Shown in pieces: positions 1 through 12,960 of a DNA stretch of 64,000 bases; within the stretch, counting starts at the first letter, position 1; every line of letters starts with the position of its first letter. Source of the stretch: Apteryx mantelli. Taxonomy: Eukaryota; Chordata; Aves; Apterygiformes; Apterygidae. The notes beneath the pieces are model-generated. The model searched no databases and was not told the origin of the DNA. It saw nothing but the letters and a program-made list of their open reading frames with translations. Made by a program: the position numbers and the translations under genes. The stretch lies in the NCBI RefSeq assembly GCF_036417845.1, contig NC_089979.1, positions 4,703,424 to 4,767,423 on the forward strand. Reading direction: 5' to 3'.

Positions 1-477
1 GTGCTACATGATGCTGAGAAACTGCAACATTTTGGGGTTTCAGTAGGAGTTACACACACTCAGTGCCTCTCAGAATGGGTCCTTGTCTTCTCTGCAGAAT
101 AATATTTTGTGGCCAAGTTTCTCCCTCCTGCTCTCAAACGTAAGGTTCACAAAACTCTAATAAAAATCTTAGTATACAGTCAGGATCTAAATTCCCAAAT
201 TACAGGATACTCTAGCAATGAATGGGACTGTTTTCACTGCAAAGCATTCTGTAGCTCTGCTGTCACAGTTAGCTGATGAGCACATGCCACAGCAGGGCTA
301 GGACCCAACCATAACTGATACGTGCTCATTTTTTAAAAGGAGCAAATAGTTAATGACTGGTATAATTAATTATGATAATTACTGTTCTCTCTGGAGTGCC
401 TTCCACTTAAGAATCCGCACAAGATTTTTCTGTAGTGGTTTAATTGATGGCCCCAGTCCATGAGATATGAGATATCT
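1..477. other. Intergenic, nothing recognised
   Basis: This is mixed-composition single-copy-looking sequence. I see no open frame of note, no repeat consensus and no strong palindrome. Confidence 0.5.
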
Positions 478-600
478 GTGACCATGGGCAAGTCATTTAG
501 CAGCCTTTTAACTTCTCCATTAATAGAATAAGGTTAATGATAACACCCTATCTCACGGCAAGAAGATGCTATACAAGATTATGGGATGCATAATTAAGAA
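478..600 (+). mobile_element. MIR-like SINE fragment (degraded)
   Basis: The segment starting TGACCATGGGCAAGTCATTT resembles the MIR core-to-3' region, whose consensus reads TGACCTTGGGCAAGTCACTTAACCTCTC followed by an ATGGGGATAATAATA-like stretch. Here the second part appears as a diverged AATAAGGTTAATGATAACACC. MIRs are tRNA-derived SINEs mobilised in trans by L2 and are inert in sauropsids today. Divergence is high, so the family assignment is by pattern only; another CORE-SINE is possible. Confidence 0.5.
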
Positions 601-3600
601 GAGGCTGGAGACCATGTAATGAGGCCCATGGAGGAAACAGAGGTAGAGGAAAGCGCCAGAGCTAGAAATTGAATTTTGGTTCTGTGTCCTCCACTCTTGC
701 TGTCCGACCACATTCCTCCCAGTGGTGTAACCAGCTACAGGCAACCCGCAGTCAGAGGCCTTGCATTCGGAGATATAGCTGTGGGCAAGGTTTCCATGGA
801 TATGATTCCGGTAAATGCGCTCAGGCTAAGTAACACCTGGGACTATCCACAAACTTCAGTTTGCATGTTTTATTAAGATATCGAAACCCAAATGGGCTTC
901 TTAGTCATTTCCTTAGTAACCAGTACATATGTCAGAGACATAATTAATATTGTTATATATGAGGTAAACAACTCAAGATTAAAATAGGTTCCAAACAGTA
1001 GCCAGTATCTACCTGATTAGGGAAAAAAAAAAACCACAAAATTTCTTCCACTTGCATTAATTCTTTTACATATATGGGAGGAAGTTTCCGTGGACCGCAA
1101 ATCATGAAACTATCAGCTCTGCTATGGATTTACTATCTGAATAGAAGAAAGATGCTGTTACAGTTAAGGGAACAGTTTGAAAGACAACTGCTTCTGAATA
1201 TTTATTCCCAATTCCAATCAATATTAGACACAATAGTGGAAAAGTTAGTATTTATATTTAGTGTTTAAGTTCATAACTCTGCGAATTATATAGTTTTGGG
1301 GAAAAAAGCATTGATAGGGAGCACATTTTGCATTCAGCGTGAATGGCTAAAAGAGTTTCATTTGCAGACAAGTGTTCATGCCTGATCTTTCATGCCCTTG
1401 AATATGCAGGGAATAGAAACAGCATCACGTTACTTCTCTGACTAAGTGGAAATAACAGAACCCTAATGTTGAATCAATTCACAGAACAAATCCTGTGCAT
1501 AGATGCTGAGCAAATCAATATGAGGAAATAGGGAACTGAACGTCTATTCGGCAAATATTCAGAAAAAGAAAAGATAGATGCACTTAATTTGCAGTTGTCC
1601 TGGTTTTGGTATCCCTGAAGAATCTGAGCCTAAAAGCCAGTTAGGTGCCCAGTACCAATTTAGTTTAACAAATTTGCAGAGAACCAATGGGGGAGGTTGG
1701 AGAGGAGACCGCAGAGGAAAGAACTTGAAAGTAAAGAGGAAGGTTGATGGTGGGAAGCTGGGTGGTCGTGGATAAGCAGTAGCATGGATGGGTGAGGGGA
1801 GGAAAATATCAAATGAAGGAACTGTTCGAAAGAAGAAAGAGTGGAAAAAAGAAGTGGGATGGAGTTCCCTGTAAGAGAAGACAGCTGCCAGATGAAGGGG
1901 ACCAGACCTCTGAGAAAAAGAGAAGGTGGAGGGAGCAAGGTACCAGAAATACAGCCAGATGCAACCATTGGATTTGGTGTCCTGTATAGCACAACCTTTA
2001 AATTTCACTTTGCTGCCCTCTTCCTTTTTCTGACAAATGGCAGGTTTCCCTAAAGAGATCCAGTCCTAAAGACTTGAGGAGTTGGAAAATGGTCTCGGAT
2101 AGCTGTGATCTTCTTGCCAATAGAAGAAGGATTCCAGGGACTGCAAAACCAAAGGAGAAGGACAGGAGGAAGATGGGCACTAGAAGTGAGAGGAAACAGA
2201 GGTAACAGGAGGGAAGAGTTGGAAAAGAAAGAAATGTTAAAGATAAAGAAAAGCAGACTGTAGGTACAGCTTTATGCTGGTGAGAGAAAAAGAGGGATGG
2301 GGTGGAGAAAGAAAAGGAGGATGACTGTTCTAATGTGGATCAGGATGACATCAGAAAACTGTCTGTGCGTTGATGCTGACACAGCAACAAGTTTGCACAG
2401 GCTAGAAATAGATAATTGAGACCATCCTTTGGGATCCGCCGTTCATCAAAACCTCTTAGCATAACCCTAGAAAGCACCAGGCTCTCCTTGCCCTTAGTCT
2501 GTTTTAATGGAACACTTCTCCTGCCTCTTCCTGTACTTCCCACTGGCTCCTTGCAACTTTTCTTTATTCTCAGCATTTGGAGCAAGTGATAAGCTGCCAA
2601 TAACCTTTTTTGCAATTTGCAGTTCATTAGAAGTTCAGTCGGAGGCAAGGGCAGCACTTGTGTGCTGGATGAGCTGTTGAGCAGATGTGTTTGGTCTGAG
2701 TCCTGTCCCTGCCAGACTGTTATAGGTGCTGCCTAAACCTGATCAGCCAGCTCTCTCTGGGGCTTATTACTCTGCAGCTCCAGCGTCAGTGGTGATAACC
2801 ATCACACTGGGGGGGAAAAAAAGCAAACATCAGCTGCACAAAAAGAACAATGTTAAACATAATGTCACTGACCAAAATAACAGCAGAATAAGATGAGGCA
2901 GGGAGAGGTCTAGTGGGTGCTGAGGACGTACTTATCACACATCTCCATAAGTTGGCCACTGGAATGACCAAGAAACCTATTGCCTATCAGGCACTGGAGC
3001 GAAGCCCAACTCCCTCATTTCACTCTGACAAACATGCCATTCCATGAAGGTGGTGATTTTCAGTGCTCCAAATCTCTCCAGCTTGCACACCATTAAAAAC
3101 CAGGAGGCCTCCAAACCCAGGACTGTGCCTCTCTTCCCTAGAGCATGGTCCACCCAGTCCTACAGTTGAGCTGGGAAAGACAAGTGAATGAGCAAGAGGG
3201 TTAAGAGATTTATATTTGAAAATACAGAGAAGCCCGCTCCCACTGGATGCAGTGCCCTCATCCTGCATACAGGGCAGTGTGGCTCCGGGCAGGACCTAAC
3301 ACCCTTCCCGGTCTTTTTGGCCTCCACTCCTGTTACCCAAGCAGCACCTTTAGGCACCGCGAGGAGGCTGTAAGGGTGGCAGAGGGAAGAGGGGCTGCTC
3401 CCATGTTCTCTCCAGAAGAGATGCAGGATTTCTGCCTGCCACATGGGAAATCCCCTCCAACACAGAACTTCTGGAAAAGCTATGACTCAGCACTACAGCT
3501 CCGTATCTGTAATCTCCGCTGTCAGCTGGGGCAAAGGAAGAATTCGAATTCCCAGCCTATCTGGCCAGAGACCCTCTCCATCTTATTTGCCCATTGCTTC

Positions 3601-4867
3601 TTCCCCTGTTAGAATATATTAAGCATCTCTGACACTCTTGCTAGATCTCGGCCAGGATCTGCTCCAATGAGTTTCCATACTGCAGTTTCTGTTGCATAGT
3701 CCAGGACCGGTCCCTTAAGAGGGCACTTTTTGAGTGTTTGTGCTCTTGTTCATCTTCATGCAGGTCCAGAGCTTTATGCTGACAGGGACTATTTTGACAG
3801 GGATTATTTTGTGCTTATATGTAGATCAGTCCTGGACATTTCATCTTTGTATATTAAAACTGTAAGATCTGAAATAAAGATAATAATTTTGGAAGTCTTT
3901 TTCTCACACTGCTACTCAGTATGTTCATGCGATAGATGTATCAAGCAAACCTAAGCGTCTGCTAGACTGTCAGCTGTTGGGTGCTTTTAGAGTCCTGTGT
4001 CTCTGTGATTTGCTTTTCTTTTTTCTTCGGTCTGCTGGATGGAGGTAATGAAGATTTAAGGACTATGTGTAAACCCGTCTGTCCTGGCAGAGTGGCAGGA
4101 ATCGTGCAGAGCTGCAGAGCTGGGGATCGTTGTGATCAGCTCGATGGGTGGTTCTGTCTGAGACCAAACGGATTCCATATGCAAGATTGTCTGTCAAGCA
4201 GAAGGCACTGTCATTAGCTCCCTCACATACTAAGAAGTCCTCCCACTCTCCTACAAGAAATACACAGTCACTCAACCCAGCACATTAACTTTGCCATGAG
4301 GGTGTCAGCACGGAGCGAGCTCTTCTTTGGTCACTTCCAATAGGGCAATGGCCCTGTTCGTTTTTTTGGACTGCAGCCAGCTGAAGTTGCTGTTTTGTTT
4401 ACTTTACTCCTGATGCAGTTTGAGCCTCTGCATGAAGATGATTCCAGTGCCCAGATACCTTTAAGGAACACCATCTTGGGTGAGGAGAGTAGTCTGGAAT
4501 GACGATTTGCTGTACCTGCGCTTTTAATTTTAGGCTCAGACCATTAACCAAAGAGCAACAAGTTGCTACTCTGAGTATCTATATAACATGCTGGGCAATG
4601 AAGCTCCATCGTTCACTGCAGCCATCCTCATCCTCGTTTCTCTTTTAATAAGGAAGGTAAGTTCTCACACTCAGAGCTCCTCGGAGCATCTTACATGACA
4701 ATGTCCTCATAAGAGCAAGGTAGCTGCAGAAAGGGAGAATGTAAACTGCTCTCCATGTCCCCTGGGGTGGGTCAGGTTTTAATGAGTTTAAACTGAAACA
4801 GGGCTGTTAAGTTAGAGATGACAGAAAGCTTTCTGATGGGGAGGACAGCAGATAGATGCCTAGGGAG
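601..4867. other. Intergenic; two purine-rich tracts, no gene recognised
   Basis: I found no exon or repeat I can support. About 1,680-1,950 and 2,150-2,330 are strongly purine-rich on the + strand (GGAGAGGAGA, GAAAAAGAGAAGG and similar). This bias removes stops on the minus strand and accounts for the 110-149 codon minus-strand frames there. Short homopolymers occur near 1,022-1,033 (A) and 4,012-4,029 (T-rich). Confidence 0.5.
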
Positions 4868-5021
4868 ACTGTAAAACCTCTAGCATTGGCAATCTGTCCA
4901 ACCTGTTTCTCATCTCCCAGGAATATCTGGGGGATAATTCATTGGACTTTAGGCAGAAGAATGGACTACATGACTTCTAAAATGCTCCTTCCAGCCTTGT
5001 ATTTTATGATTCTGTGGTATT
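4868..5021 (+). mobile_element. CR1 LINE, 3'-terminal fragment
   Basis: This is the 3' end of a CR1 non-LTR retrotransposon in + orientation. What shows it is the end-proximal string around 4,951-5,020: GGACT..AGGCAGAAGAATGGACTACATGACTTCTAAAATGC, then CTTCCAGCCTTGTATTTTATG, ending TTATGATTCTGTGG. CR1 copies end in short tandem ATTCTATGA/ATTCTGTG units, and the preceding TGGACTAGATGACCTC..GGTCCCTTCCAGCC motif is diagnostic. The element is severely 5'-truncated, as is usual for CR1, and carries no coding potential. Confidence 0.8.
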
Positions 5022-6837
5022 GCCAATGATACTGATTCTGTTCTTTTGTCTGTTCATTTCCATGTCTATCCTGGCACAAAGAAGACAAACATTATTTTGT
5101 CTAAGCAAATTTTCATGCTCCTATCTGCAAAGGCACAGTGACAATCTCACAGACAGTATTTGGCAGGTCTCAATTACATGGAATACAGAACTGACTCCAT
5201 ATATGTTGTTCTTTTCTGCGTATTTTGTGTATAAGCTTTGGCAAGCTATTAATTGTGCAGACATCCAAAATTCCTATCGGGGTTTTTCTACCAGCCACTT
5301 TTTCAGCTCTGCTCTCTACTGTTATGTAGCAGTAGATGTTTGGATTCTGAGCATTTTGCAAAGTTTCCCAATTATGATTAAGTATGAACTAACACCAGAA
5401 TCCTTAATCCATAGCCCTGGTTTGGGTTGGATCCAGACCAGTTCTGTGCTTGCAAAATATAATCTCAATGAGAAGATGATCACCTCTTTGAAAAGGAAAA
5501 AGCAATCCTAGCTCCCAGTCTCTTACTCTGATGTAGAGAAATACTTGTAGAAGACGGAAAGCAAGAAATGCTACTAAAACACGTAGCTGTTTGCCGTAAC
5601 TGTAGCACAGCTTAATACTTGCAAACTCTCCATATTCATTAGTGCTTAATTAATTACCTAGACATATATCAAAACTCATATGTCCAGGGGAAACAAAGAA
5701 TATTACTCAGAACTACCAGTTTGTGGATCATTGTCTGCAATCAGGTTGTGATAGTTCAACGAGACCCACATTTCCTGTAGCTGACAATGGATTATTCACA
5801 TAGGATGTGCGGCATAACTGAGTTAAGGTTATGGAAGCAAACATACCTTCTGGAATTTGCCCAATTTGAGTCACACAGTTTGGAAAAGATAAAGCTGTAT
5901 AGTGCAGGGGTATTTTTATGCACGTGCACTAAGCAAACGCTGTGGTCATGCATTCTGAAAAACTACAACAATGTGTCAGGAACAGTCTTGGTTCATGTCA
6001 GGACCTGATTAAATAAATGAGGGGAGTACAATTCAGTGTTTGGGAGGTTTCAGTTATGAAGCTATTTCAAGAAATCCATGAGGATTTCTCTAAACTGTGC
6101 AGCTGCAATGTGTGCAGGCAAACAGGATGCTGTTCTCTCACCAAAGGAATAACAAACAATTCCAAAAGAGGGGGTAATTTAGTTAAATATAGCACTTGAA
6201 AAAATATACTAAGAATTCATGTCTTTTGTCATCATTCTACCTTTTTATACATAGATAGTAGTAAAATCCTCACAGTGATAATGGCAGCAAGTCGTGTTCC
6301 CACAAGAGAAGAAAAAATTTGGAGATAACAAGCTGAAGGACAGTGAGGCGAACACAGGCTCTAGGAAATAAGATAAAAGAATAAAGCAACCGAATATCTG
6401 AAATCATTGCTTTGTCTACTTCCCAGGCCAGATTCTTGAGGTCTTAAATGCACAGAGATGTTGAGAACAGTGTGCAATACTCTTTTTCCACTGTGAAGGT
6501 TTTCAGGTTCTGGTGATAGTTAGTGGATCATCTCATACCGTGTTTTAGTGCAGCCAAAGCCCAATCTGTTTTGTCTGTAAGATTCCCAATAAAAGTCCGT
6601 AATAACTGTAGTGGAGATATTCCCCTGCTAAGATACTGTTCCTTTAGCTGCCTCCAGTTCTGAAAGCAGTCATAAAGCACCCGAGCCCCATAACAAACAG
6701 CATCACTCTGATCTCTGCACGATTTACCAACCCTTTATGGATACTGTCACAAGGAAAGTATAAAGCAGGGCAAAAAAGTGATTGAGGAATTAGAGGCTTT
6801 GAGATGGTCCAAAGAGAACCCAGATGGAGGATGTGAA
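5022..6837. other. Intergenic, nothing recognised
   Basis: AT-rich single-copy-looking sequence. It includes a 165-codon + strand frame (5,014-5,511) that starts at GTG inside the CR1 terminus. The frame has no recognisable domain, and a length like this is expected by chance in 64 kb. Confidence 0.5.
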
Positions 6838-8150
6838 TGCAAGAACATAAGATCAGCTACACTATGCAAGAGCACAGGTCCATCTAGATCCTTCTCTGAC
6901 GTTAGCCCAAGGAAGAGGATAGGATTTGGACAAACATATAAGATACTTCCTTCAAGCACACTCCCAGTTTGCAATCATTTTCAGTCCAGGGACTTCCTGC
7001 AAAGGGGGCTCTGTATACTAATAACCCTCAATCTATCTCTCTTCCTTAAATGTGTCCAGGCTTTTGAAGCCACATAAACTTTTAGTTCCTATAACATACT
7101 ATGGCAGGAAGTGCCGCAGTTAAACTACAGGTGTGAAGAGTCATTTTGTTCTGTTTGCTTTGAGCTTGTTCTCTCACACTTTAATTTGCTGCTTCCTTAC
7201 TTGTTTATTGGAAATCAATCTCTCTTCACCTTCTCCATGATGTTCATGATGTTATAGACCTCTGTGGTATTCTGTCTTGGTTATCTCTCAGATTGAGGAA
7301 TTGGACCTATTTGGTCCTTCATTATATTGAGCAGTAGCATATCGCTTATCATCCTTGTCTTTCTCTGAACCTTTTCTAGATCTACTATTTCCTTTTCTAA
7401 ATGAGAGGACCAGAGCTGCAAGCAGGATTCAAGCTAGAAGTGATCCATAGATTTATGCAGTTGTGTAACAGTGTTCTCTGTTTGTTCTCTTTCCTGGTGA
7501 CTCCTAACACTTAATTTGCTTTATTGACTGCTACTAAATGCTTAGCTGACATTTGCATGGAAATATCTATTATAGCCCTAAGATCTCACTCCTGCTTGGT
7601 AATGGCCAGCTCAGGGCCATCACTTTACATGTGAGCTGAGGGTTGTTTTTCGTCATGTGCATCATTTCACTACTCAGTCACTGAGATTTGTAAACTCCCT
7701 CTGTAATTCTTCACAGTCTGTCCTCACCTTTAACACCCAGAGTAGTTTTGTATTGTGACTAAACCTCGTCACTTCACTGTTCGCTCCTGTCCAGCTCACG
7801 TAGGAATGTGCTGAACAGCACGTATCCCCGGGGGACACCACTGCTGATCAGCCTCTACCGTGAGACCTGACCATGAACTCCCAACTCTCCGTTTCCTAGG
7901 TTTTGATCACTTTTTTATTCATGCAGGGGCCTTCCGATTTACGCCTTGACTTTCTTTAAAAGCTTTGGTGAGAGATGCTGTCTGTAGCCTTTAGGAAATA
8001 AAAGCTGGTTAAATCAACAGGATATCCTTTATCCAAGGGCTTGTTGACACCTTCAGAGAACTCCGGTGGGACCACGTGGCAGGACTTCCCTTCATAAAAG
8101 CCGTGCTGACTATTCAGCAGTATATCACATTTATCCATGTGTCCACTAAT
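6838..8150 (-). mobile_element. CR1 LINE, 5'-truncated copy with RT remnant
   Basis: This is an old CR1 retrotransposon copy on the minus strand, about 1.3 kb. The low-coordinate end (GAACATAAGATCAGCTACAC, then CACAGGTCCATCTAG) matches the 3' part of ancient amniote CR1s. The middle (7,376-7,440, TTTCTAGATCTACTATTTCC..GAGAGGACCAGAGCTGCAAG) and 7,826-7,845 (CCCCGGGGGACACCACTGCT) follow the same consensus in order. At 8,138-7,956 the minus frame reads LNSQHGF, GKSC, EGVNKPLDKGYPVDL and an FLKATDSISHQ stretch, which correspond to the CR1 reverse-transcriptase motifs SQHGF.KGKSC and PVDVVYLDFSKAFDKVPH. The catalytic YxDD motif is not intact here. The copy is dead and diverged; the 5' boundary is approximate and some similarity could run past 8,150. 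Confidence 0.85.
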
Positions 8151-8700
8151 TCAGGTTTTTTTTGCTAGCTGCAATAAAGCAGTAGTACCGCACGAATCTG
8201 CATTCAGCTTCTTATACCACTGAAGGAGGTGAGACCAGGTGTTAATTTGAAAGACTGGGACAAAGGTGCTCTTCCTGGATCTGTATTTTCCAGACTGCAG
8301 CTTTTCAGGTGCCGGAAGAACAGGAGCTGGGATATTTTTCCCAGAATTTCCTCCTAGTGTTTGTTGCTGTTGTTTTCGATCAGATAGACAAGTGGACTCA
8401 CAGCGCTCAGGAAGCAGCATCGCTTCGCCGTGCCAGGACTCCTCTACCTACTCCAAAACGTTGCAAGCAAAATTCCCGGCCGCCGTCAGTCCTCTCCGCA
8501 CTGTCAGAGCTGCAAGAGGAGCACTCGCCTCCCTTTGGTCACATCCGAGGGGCAGGATATGCCTCCTTCTCCCTGCGTCCCCTACAACCCCGGGGGCAGG
8601 AGTCCTGCCAAAGGAGGGGAGGAAATCGCCAGCCGAGTTAGTCGCTGCCAGCCGCCGGTTGCAGTCAGTCCCCGAGGGAAAGCTGCTATTTCGCATGCAC
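8151..8700. other. GC-richer intergenic segment with moderate CpG density
   Basis: From about 8,395 to 8,695 the sequence becomes GC-richer and holds many CpGs (for example AAATTCCCGGCCGCCGTCAG and CAGCCGCCGGTTGCAG). All three + frames stay open for about 90-145 codons, which is what stop-poor GC-rich sequence does. No domain, splice signals or promoter motif were found. It could be a decayed further piece of the adjacent CR1 or a distal CpG cluster. Confidence 0.3.
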
Positions 8701-11700
8701 TGAAATGATTCTGTGCGGTGAATCAGGAGCACATTTATGGCTCCCGGGCAGACAAACCTTCTCCACCCTTTCGGGAGAAAAGTACACGCCCACGAGAATC
8801 TGGCTTTGTTGGATAATCCGGTGTGAATTATTTCCTGATGATTTCAATGATGAATTTTGGTCTTGAAAGGCACAGATTGATGATTTTATCTGCAGTGATA
8901 ACCTTGGAAAGCAGAGGACTTGCTACATCATCTAGTCAGTCCCAGTCAGTCTCCCACCACTGCCTGGGAGTTTATGACTTCTTTGTACTTCAGAAAATAC
9001 AGAAAGAAAAATAAATGATGGGAAAAGAACAGCTGCTAAACAGATCAGGAAGGGCCCTGTGGCCATTTCCCCCCAAATAAACCACCAAAAGGTAAATAAG
9101 CACGCTTCCCTCCCATCACGAGTGCATGTCATCCCTTTCTAGTTTTTAATGACTTTTTTGAATGCACCCGAACACCAGCACCTATAAACCTTGCATTAAT
9201 TGCAGCGTTCTCTTTCTGGAGACCAGAGCTACCCCAAGGAATGAATCACTTTTTGAGTCTTTTTACGAAACCCACTCCCACATGCTGCACCGGGCTCAGA
9301 GCACAAAGCTGTCCTCTCTGGGAGGCTTAAAGAGGTGTAAAGATTTTTTGCAGACACCAGTAGGAACCAGTTGTCGCACTGCGAGGTGACTCACGTTACC
9401 GAGCGCTACTGGGCAGAAGGCAGACGTGCATGAAGCAAACCTTTGTCAGACTCTGAGTAATTCAGGTGAGCACAAGCAGGACACCTGAAGGCACGTACGC
9501 CCTTGGTGCAATGCATGGGATGTTGTAACCAGCTGTGTCCTTACCTGGGCAAGTTCAGGAGTCTATGTTATGTCTTCCCAGTGCTTTGAATGTGAGCCAC
9601 GCTGTCCGCTCTCACGGACAAGAGCATCCGCTTCCCGGCACCGAGGGGAAGCGCGTCGCATGCCTGCCTGCCATGCCTCCTGCCTCTCTCAGATTACCAA
9701 ATGAAGAAGCCTCTGGTTTTATTCAGAGGGGTCCTGAGATCACCCCCTGTGAGGAAGGATGGGATTTGTGGGCAGGCAGACCTCAGGATGCACTTTAGTC
9801 TACTGCTCATCCCAGTTCCCCTAAGAAAGACAGAGGTAGTCCTAAATCTCATCTGATTTACCAAGGACACCTCATTCCTAAAAACTTCAGTGAGGAGTAT
9901 CCCTATCCTCCAGGAAGTTTTGGAAACAAGCCTTTGATATGTTTTGATCCAACCCCTTCCCACGACATAAAATGAAGAAGTAGACATGAAGGGAAAATAA
10001 AGGACTGAGGAAAATCTTAAACAAAAACCCAAGCCTTTTGAATTCAGGAGACTGAGATCCACCTACAGCTTTGACTGCAGGTGAAGGATGATGAGAACAA
10101 AATGATTTATTTCCATGCATTTTTGAGAATAAGGAGAAAAGTCATTAAAATAACATGACGCACACTCTAAAATACCAGCACAGGCACAGAACAGCTGCCC
10201 TGAGATTGCCACAATAAGAGGTCCTGAAATCTGAAAGGAGAGTTGACAGGAAAACTGTACCTTCAGGGAAAATGATGATACAGAGTCTTTTCTTGTCTAA
10301 TTTAGTGGTACCCTGACCCCAAAGAAATAGGAACTACACCCAGCCCTTAGCCTTTTCTAGGCACTCTTCTCAAGCAGTGGCCCCAAAGTGACAATAAAGG
10401 AACCCATTACAAAATGATGCATAACAGAAATTGGGGACTTGCCCATTTGTTCCAGGTGCCCAGACAGGCTTGCTTCCTTGGAGGTGTCCTAGAAGAACTT
10501 TCCAATAGGTAAAAAAAACTAGGAAATTTTGAGAAGGAGCTCAACAAATGAACCAACTGCCTTAGAAGATACATCTGTCCTACTTAGCAGAATATTGGAT
10601 GAACACAGTTTCCAATTTTAGACTTTCCTTCTCCAGTGTTACTGGGCTTACGCTAGACCTGTACAAAGCACACATTGCGTGCACTCCCGTATTGACAGCA
10701 GAGAAAGGACAATTTGAAATATAGCTGCTATGACGATCTGCTATGCCCAGCCCGCTCTGCTCATCCAGATATCTATTGAGATAAATTCCAATAGCCAGAA
10801 TAGCTATATTCCAATAGCTTTTGCTGTGCAAAGCACTGTCCTCATTCACTCAAGCATGGAAATCCACATTGAAAACCAGAGGCAGCGACGTTCTCCTACT
10901 GAAAACTCATAGTGTTGTCTCAGGGTCCCATCTTCTGTCCGGCTGCAGGGGGTTTGCACATCTCGGGGAGCAACGTAGAGATGAAAACAAATGGCCATGG
11001 GAAGGGATGGATGGAAAATCCTGAAGCTGCCACCTACATCCCCATTTCATAAAACTGTGATTTGTCTCAGTTACGCAGGGAGTGCTGTAGGAAAACGTGG
11101 ACTACGCTGAGCTCTTCAGACTCTCCTCACAGGGCTGTACACCACGCCAAGTACCTGAACTGAAATCCCTCAGGCTCCATTTGCTTCCACCTCGTGTTTG
11201 CTAATTTTTCCTTTTGCTCCATTCACAGGGAGGAATGTTCATATAAACGCAAATTTGAAGGAAATGCCTGGGGAGCAACTGCAGACTGTGGAAATGAGCT
11301 TGGAGGTCATTCATGAATATCGGCAAAGGAGAGCTAATTTTGAATTAATTTCTTCAGCCAGGAAAGATAAACCTAACTTGTGATTCATGTGTCCAGTCAA
11401 AACTGACAGCACAGTTCAGTTTAACCTACCTACCATGAGCTGTTAGTGGATAATTGATAAGCCATGACTTACTGGAAAAAAAATTACGTGAGAAATAAGG
11501 ATTCGATGTGATAAAAGTAATAATCTGCTCTGTTAGCTCCCGAACAAGAAAAGATATTGCATTTGTTGAACAAATTTCAACACATCACTCCTCGCACCAG
11601 TACTGAGAGCAGCCTTTACCGGAGACACAGCTCCATAGCGGTCTGGTTCGCTGTGGTTTGATTATACAGCCGAGCCAACCTACCGTTCAGCCACGGCCAA

Positions 11701-12729
11701 GAAGGAAGTCCAGCTCCCCAGCGCTGTCCCTGACCCCAGCACGCATCCTGCAACTTCCATTTCACCGCTCTGCTGCCTCCCTGACCCACATCGTGCTGCT
11801 TCAGGGAGCTAAACCAGTGCCTAGACCTCCGTTTTTTTTATGCCGTGGAAGCTTTTTGCTGGTGTGGCTCAGCAGCAGGATCGAGCAAGTGTCGGCACAA
11901 GGGAAAGAGTGGAAATGTGCAGCCTGGTGAGCTGGGGTGGGAGCCTGACCATCCTTCGCCACAGCAGCTACCCATTAATTAGCATCAAAAGGATGGTAAA
12001 ATCCTATTCTCAGCCTCCTGGCACAACCGTGGATGCCACGGGAAAAGCAAAGGGCTGTAAGGGGGAGAAACATGCAGTTGTGAATGATCGTGAGAATTAA
12101 CTTCTGCCGTAAAATATGTCTCATGATATGAAATGCCTGAAAACCACCTAGCAACCTTGTTCTCTAGCAGTTAATTTAACAAGTATTAGTTATGGCTTAA
12201 CCTCACCTGAAACGCGAATGGCTCGCAGCCGGGACTGACAGGCAGGGCAGCAGCCCTGAGGAACCGGCGATCTGATTAATGCCAGGGAGCGCGACGGCTG
12301 GTGTCGAGAAAAGAAGATGGAAGGGCACTGGGTAAAGCTCCTCACTGCAGCAAGTCTTGACGTGGGGCTTGGTCTTAGCCACGGACACGGCACAGTGGTT
12401 TGCTGGACAAGGAGGAGGGAGAGCCTCCGATGTCTGGCAAGGAAGGGACCACAGAGGTTTATGCCAGGGGAACATCTGGACGACGCTGTTTTAAAGCAAG
12501 CTGGAAGTCCATCGTGTTGATTTGCCCCATGGAGATGAGTGGGGAAAGGGTGGTTGTTAGGGACGGATCTGAAGGAAAAGGGGCTGCGGTGGTTCCCCTG
12601 CTCTCAGCATCCCCTCGCACCCGCTGCAGGCGTTGATGCCTGCAAGGAAAGAGGGTAGAAAGCACCAGCATTCAATTAGCGTGCAGAGGGCAGGAGGGGA
12701 CAGGAAGATGCCTGGAAAACGGAGCTGGA
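8701..12729. other. Intergenic, no gene recognised
   Basis: No repeat consensus recognised and no supportable exon. One exon-like stretch near 11,228-11,345 is preceded by a pyrimidine-rich TTTTTCCTTTTGCTCCATTCACAG acceptor-like string written here only in part (CCTTTTGCTCCATTCACAG). It lacks a matching donor or any recognisable peptide. About 12,190-12,660 is GC-richer with scattered CpGs. Confidence 0.45.
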
Positions 12730-12960
12730 GGGCCGGGGGGGGAGTATGAGCAGCTGGATATGTGAGAACGTATCATATCGATTAGAAAATGGGCTCCGAT
12801 AGCTGTCAGAGTTAGGCCCAGTGTCGATACAAGTTACAGAGAGGCACTTCAATTAGGAGGAAAACCAATAACAAAAGGACCTTTCTGTTCTTTAGAAACG
12901 TTAGCAGAAGGGGGTTATTTCTAAATCGCTGCCCGCACTGAGTCATATTGTTCGCCACAG
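12730..12960. promoter_or_regulatory. Candidate conserved noncoding element
   Basis: Compact non-repetitive block with closely spaced transcription-factor-like motifs: CATATCGATTAG (12,774-12,785), CAATTAG homeodomain-type site (12,851-12,857), CCAATAACAAAAGG SOX-like pair (12,865-12,878) and TGAGTCAT AP-1-like site (near 12,939). These are seen directly. Regulatory function is inferred only from motif clustering in a gene-poor region; no conservation data were available. Confidence 0.25.

Noticed and set aside
1559-2008. 149-codon and overlapping minus-strand frames
   Set aside because: They lie opposite a purine-rich + strand tract that suppresses stops. Several overlapping frames are open at once and the peptides are Ser/Phe/Pro/Leu-rich with no domain.
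2080-2130. Possible CR1 end (GTTGGAAAATGGTCTC)
   Set aside because: Only about ten bases resemble the CR1 terminus and neither flank continues the consensus.
5014-5511. 165-codon + strand open frame after the CR1 end
   Set aside because: It starts at GTG within the CR1 terminus and has no recognisable domain. In 64 kb of two-strand sequence one or two frames of this length are expected by chance.
11198-11383. Exon-like stretch with an acceptor-like CCATTCACAG
   Set aside because: There is no donor at a sensible distance, no recognised peptide and no supporting neighbours.
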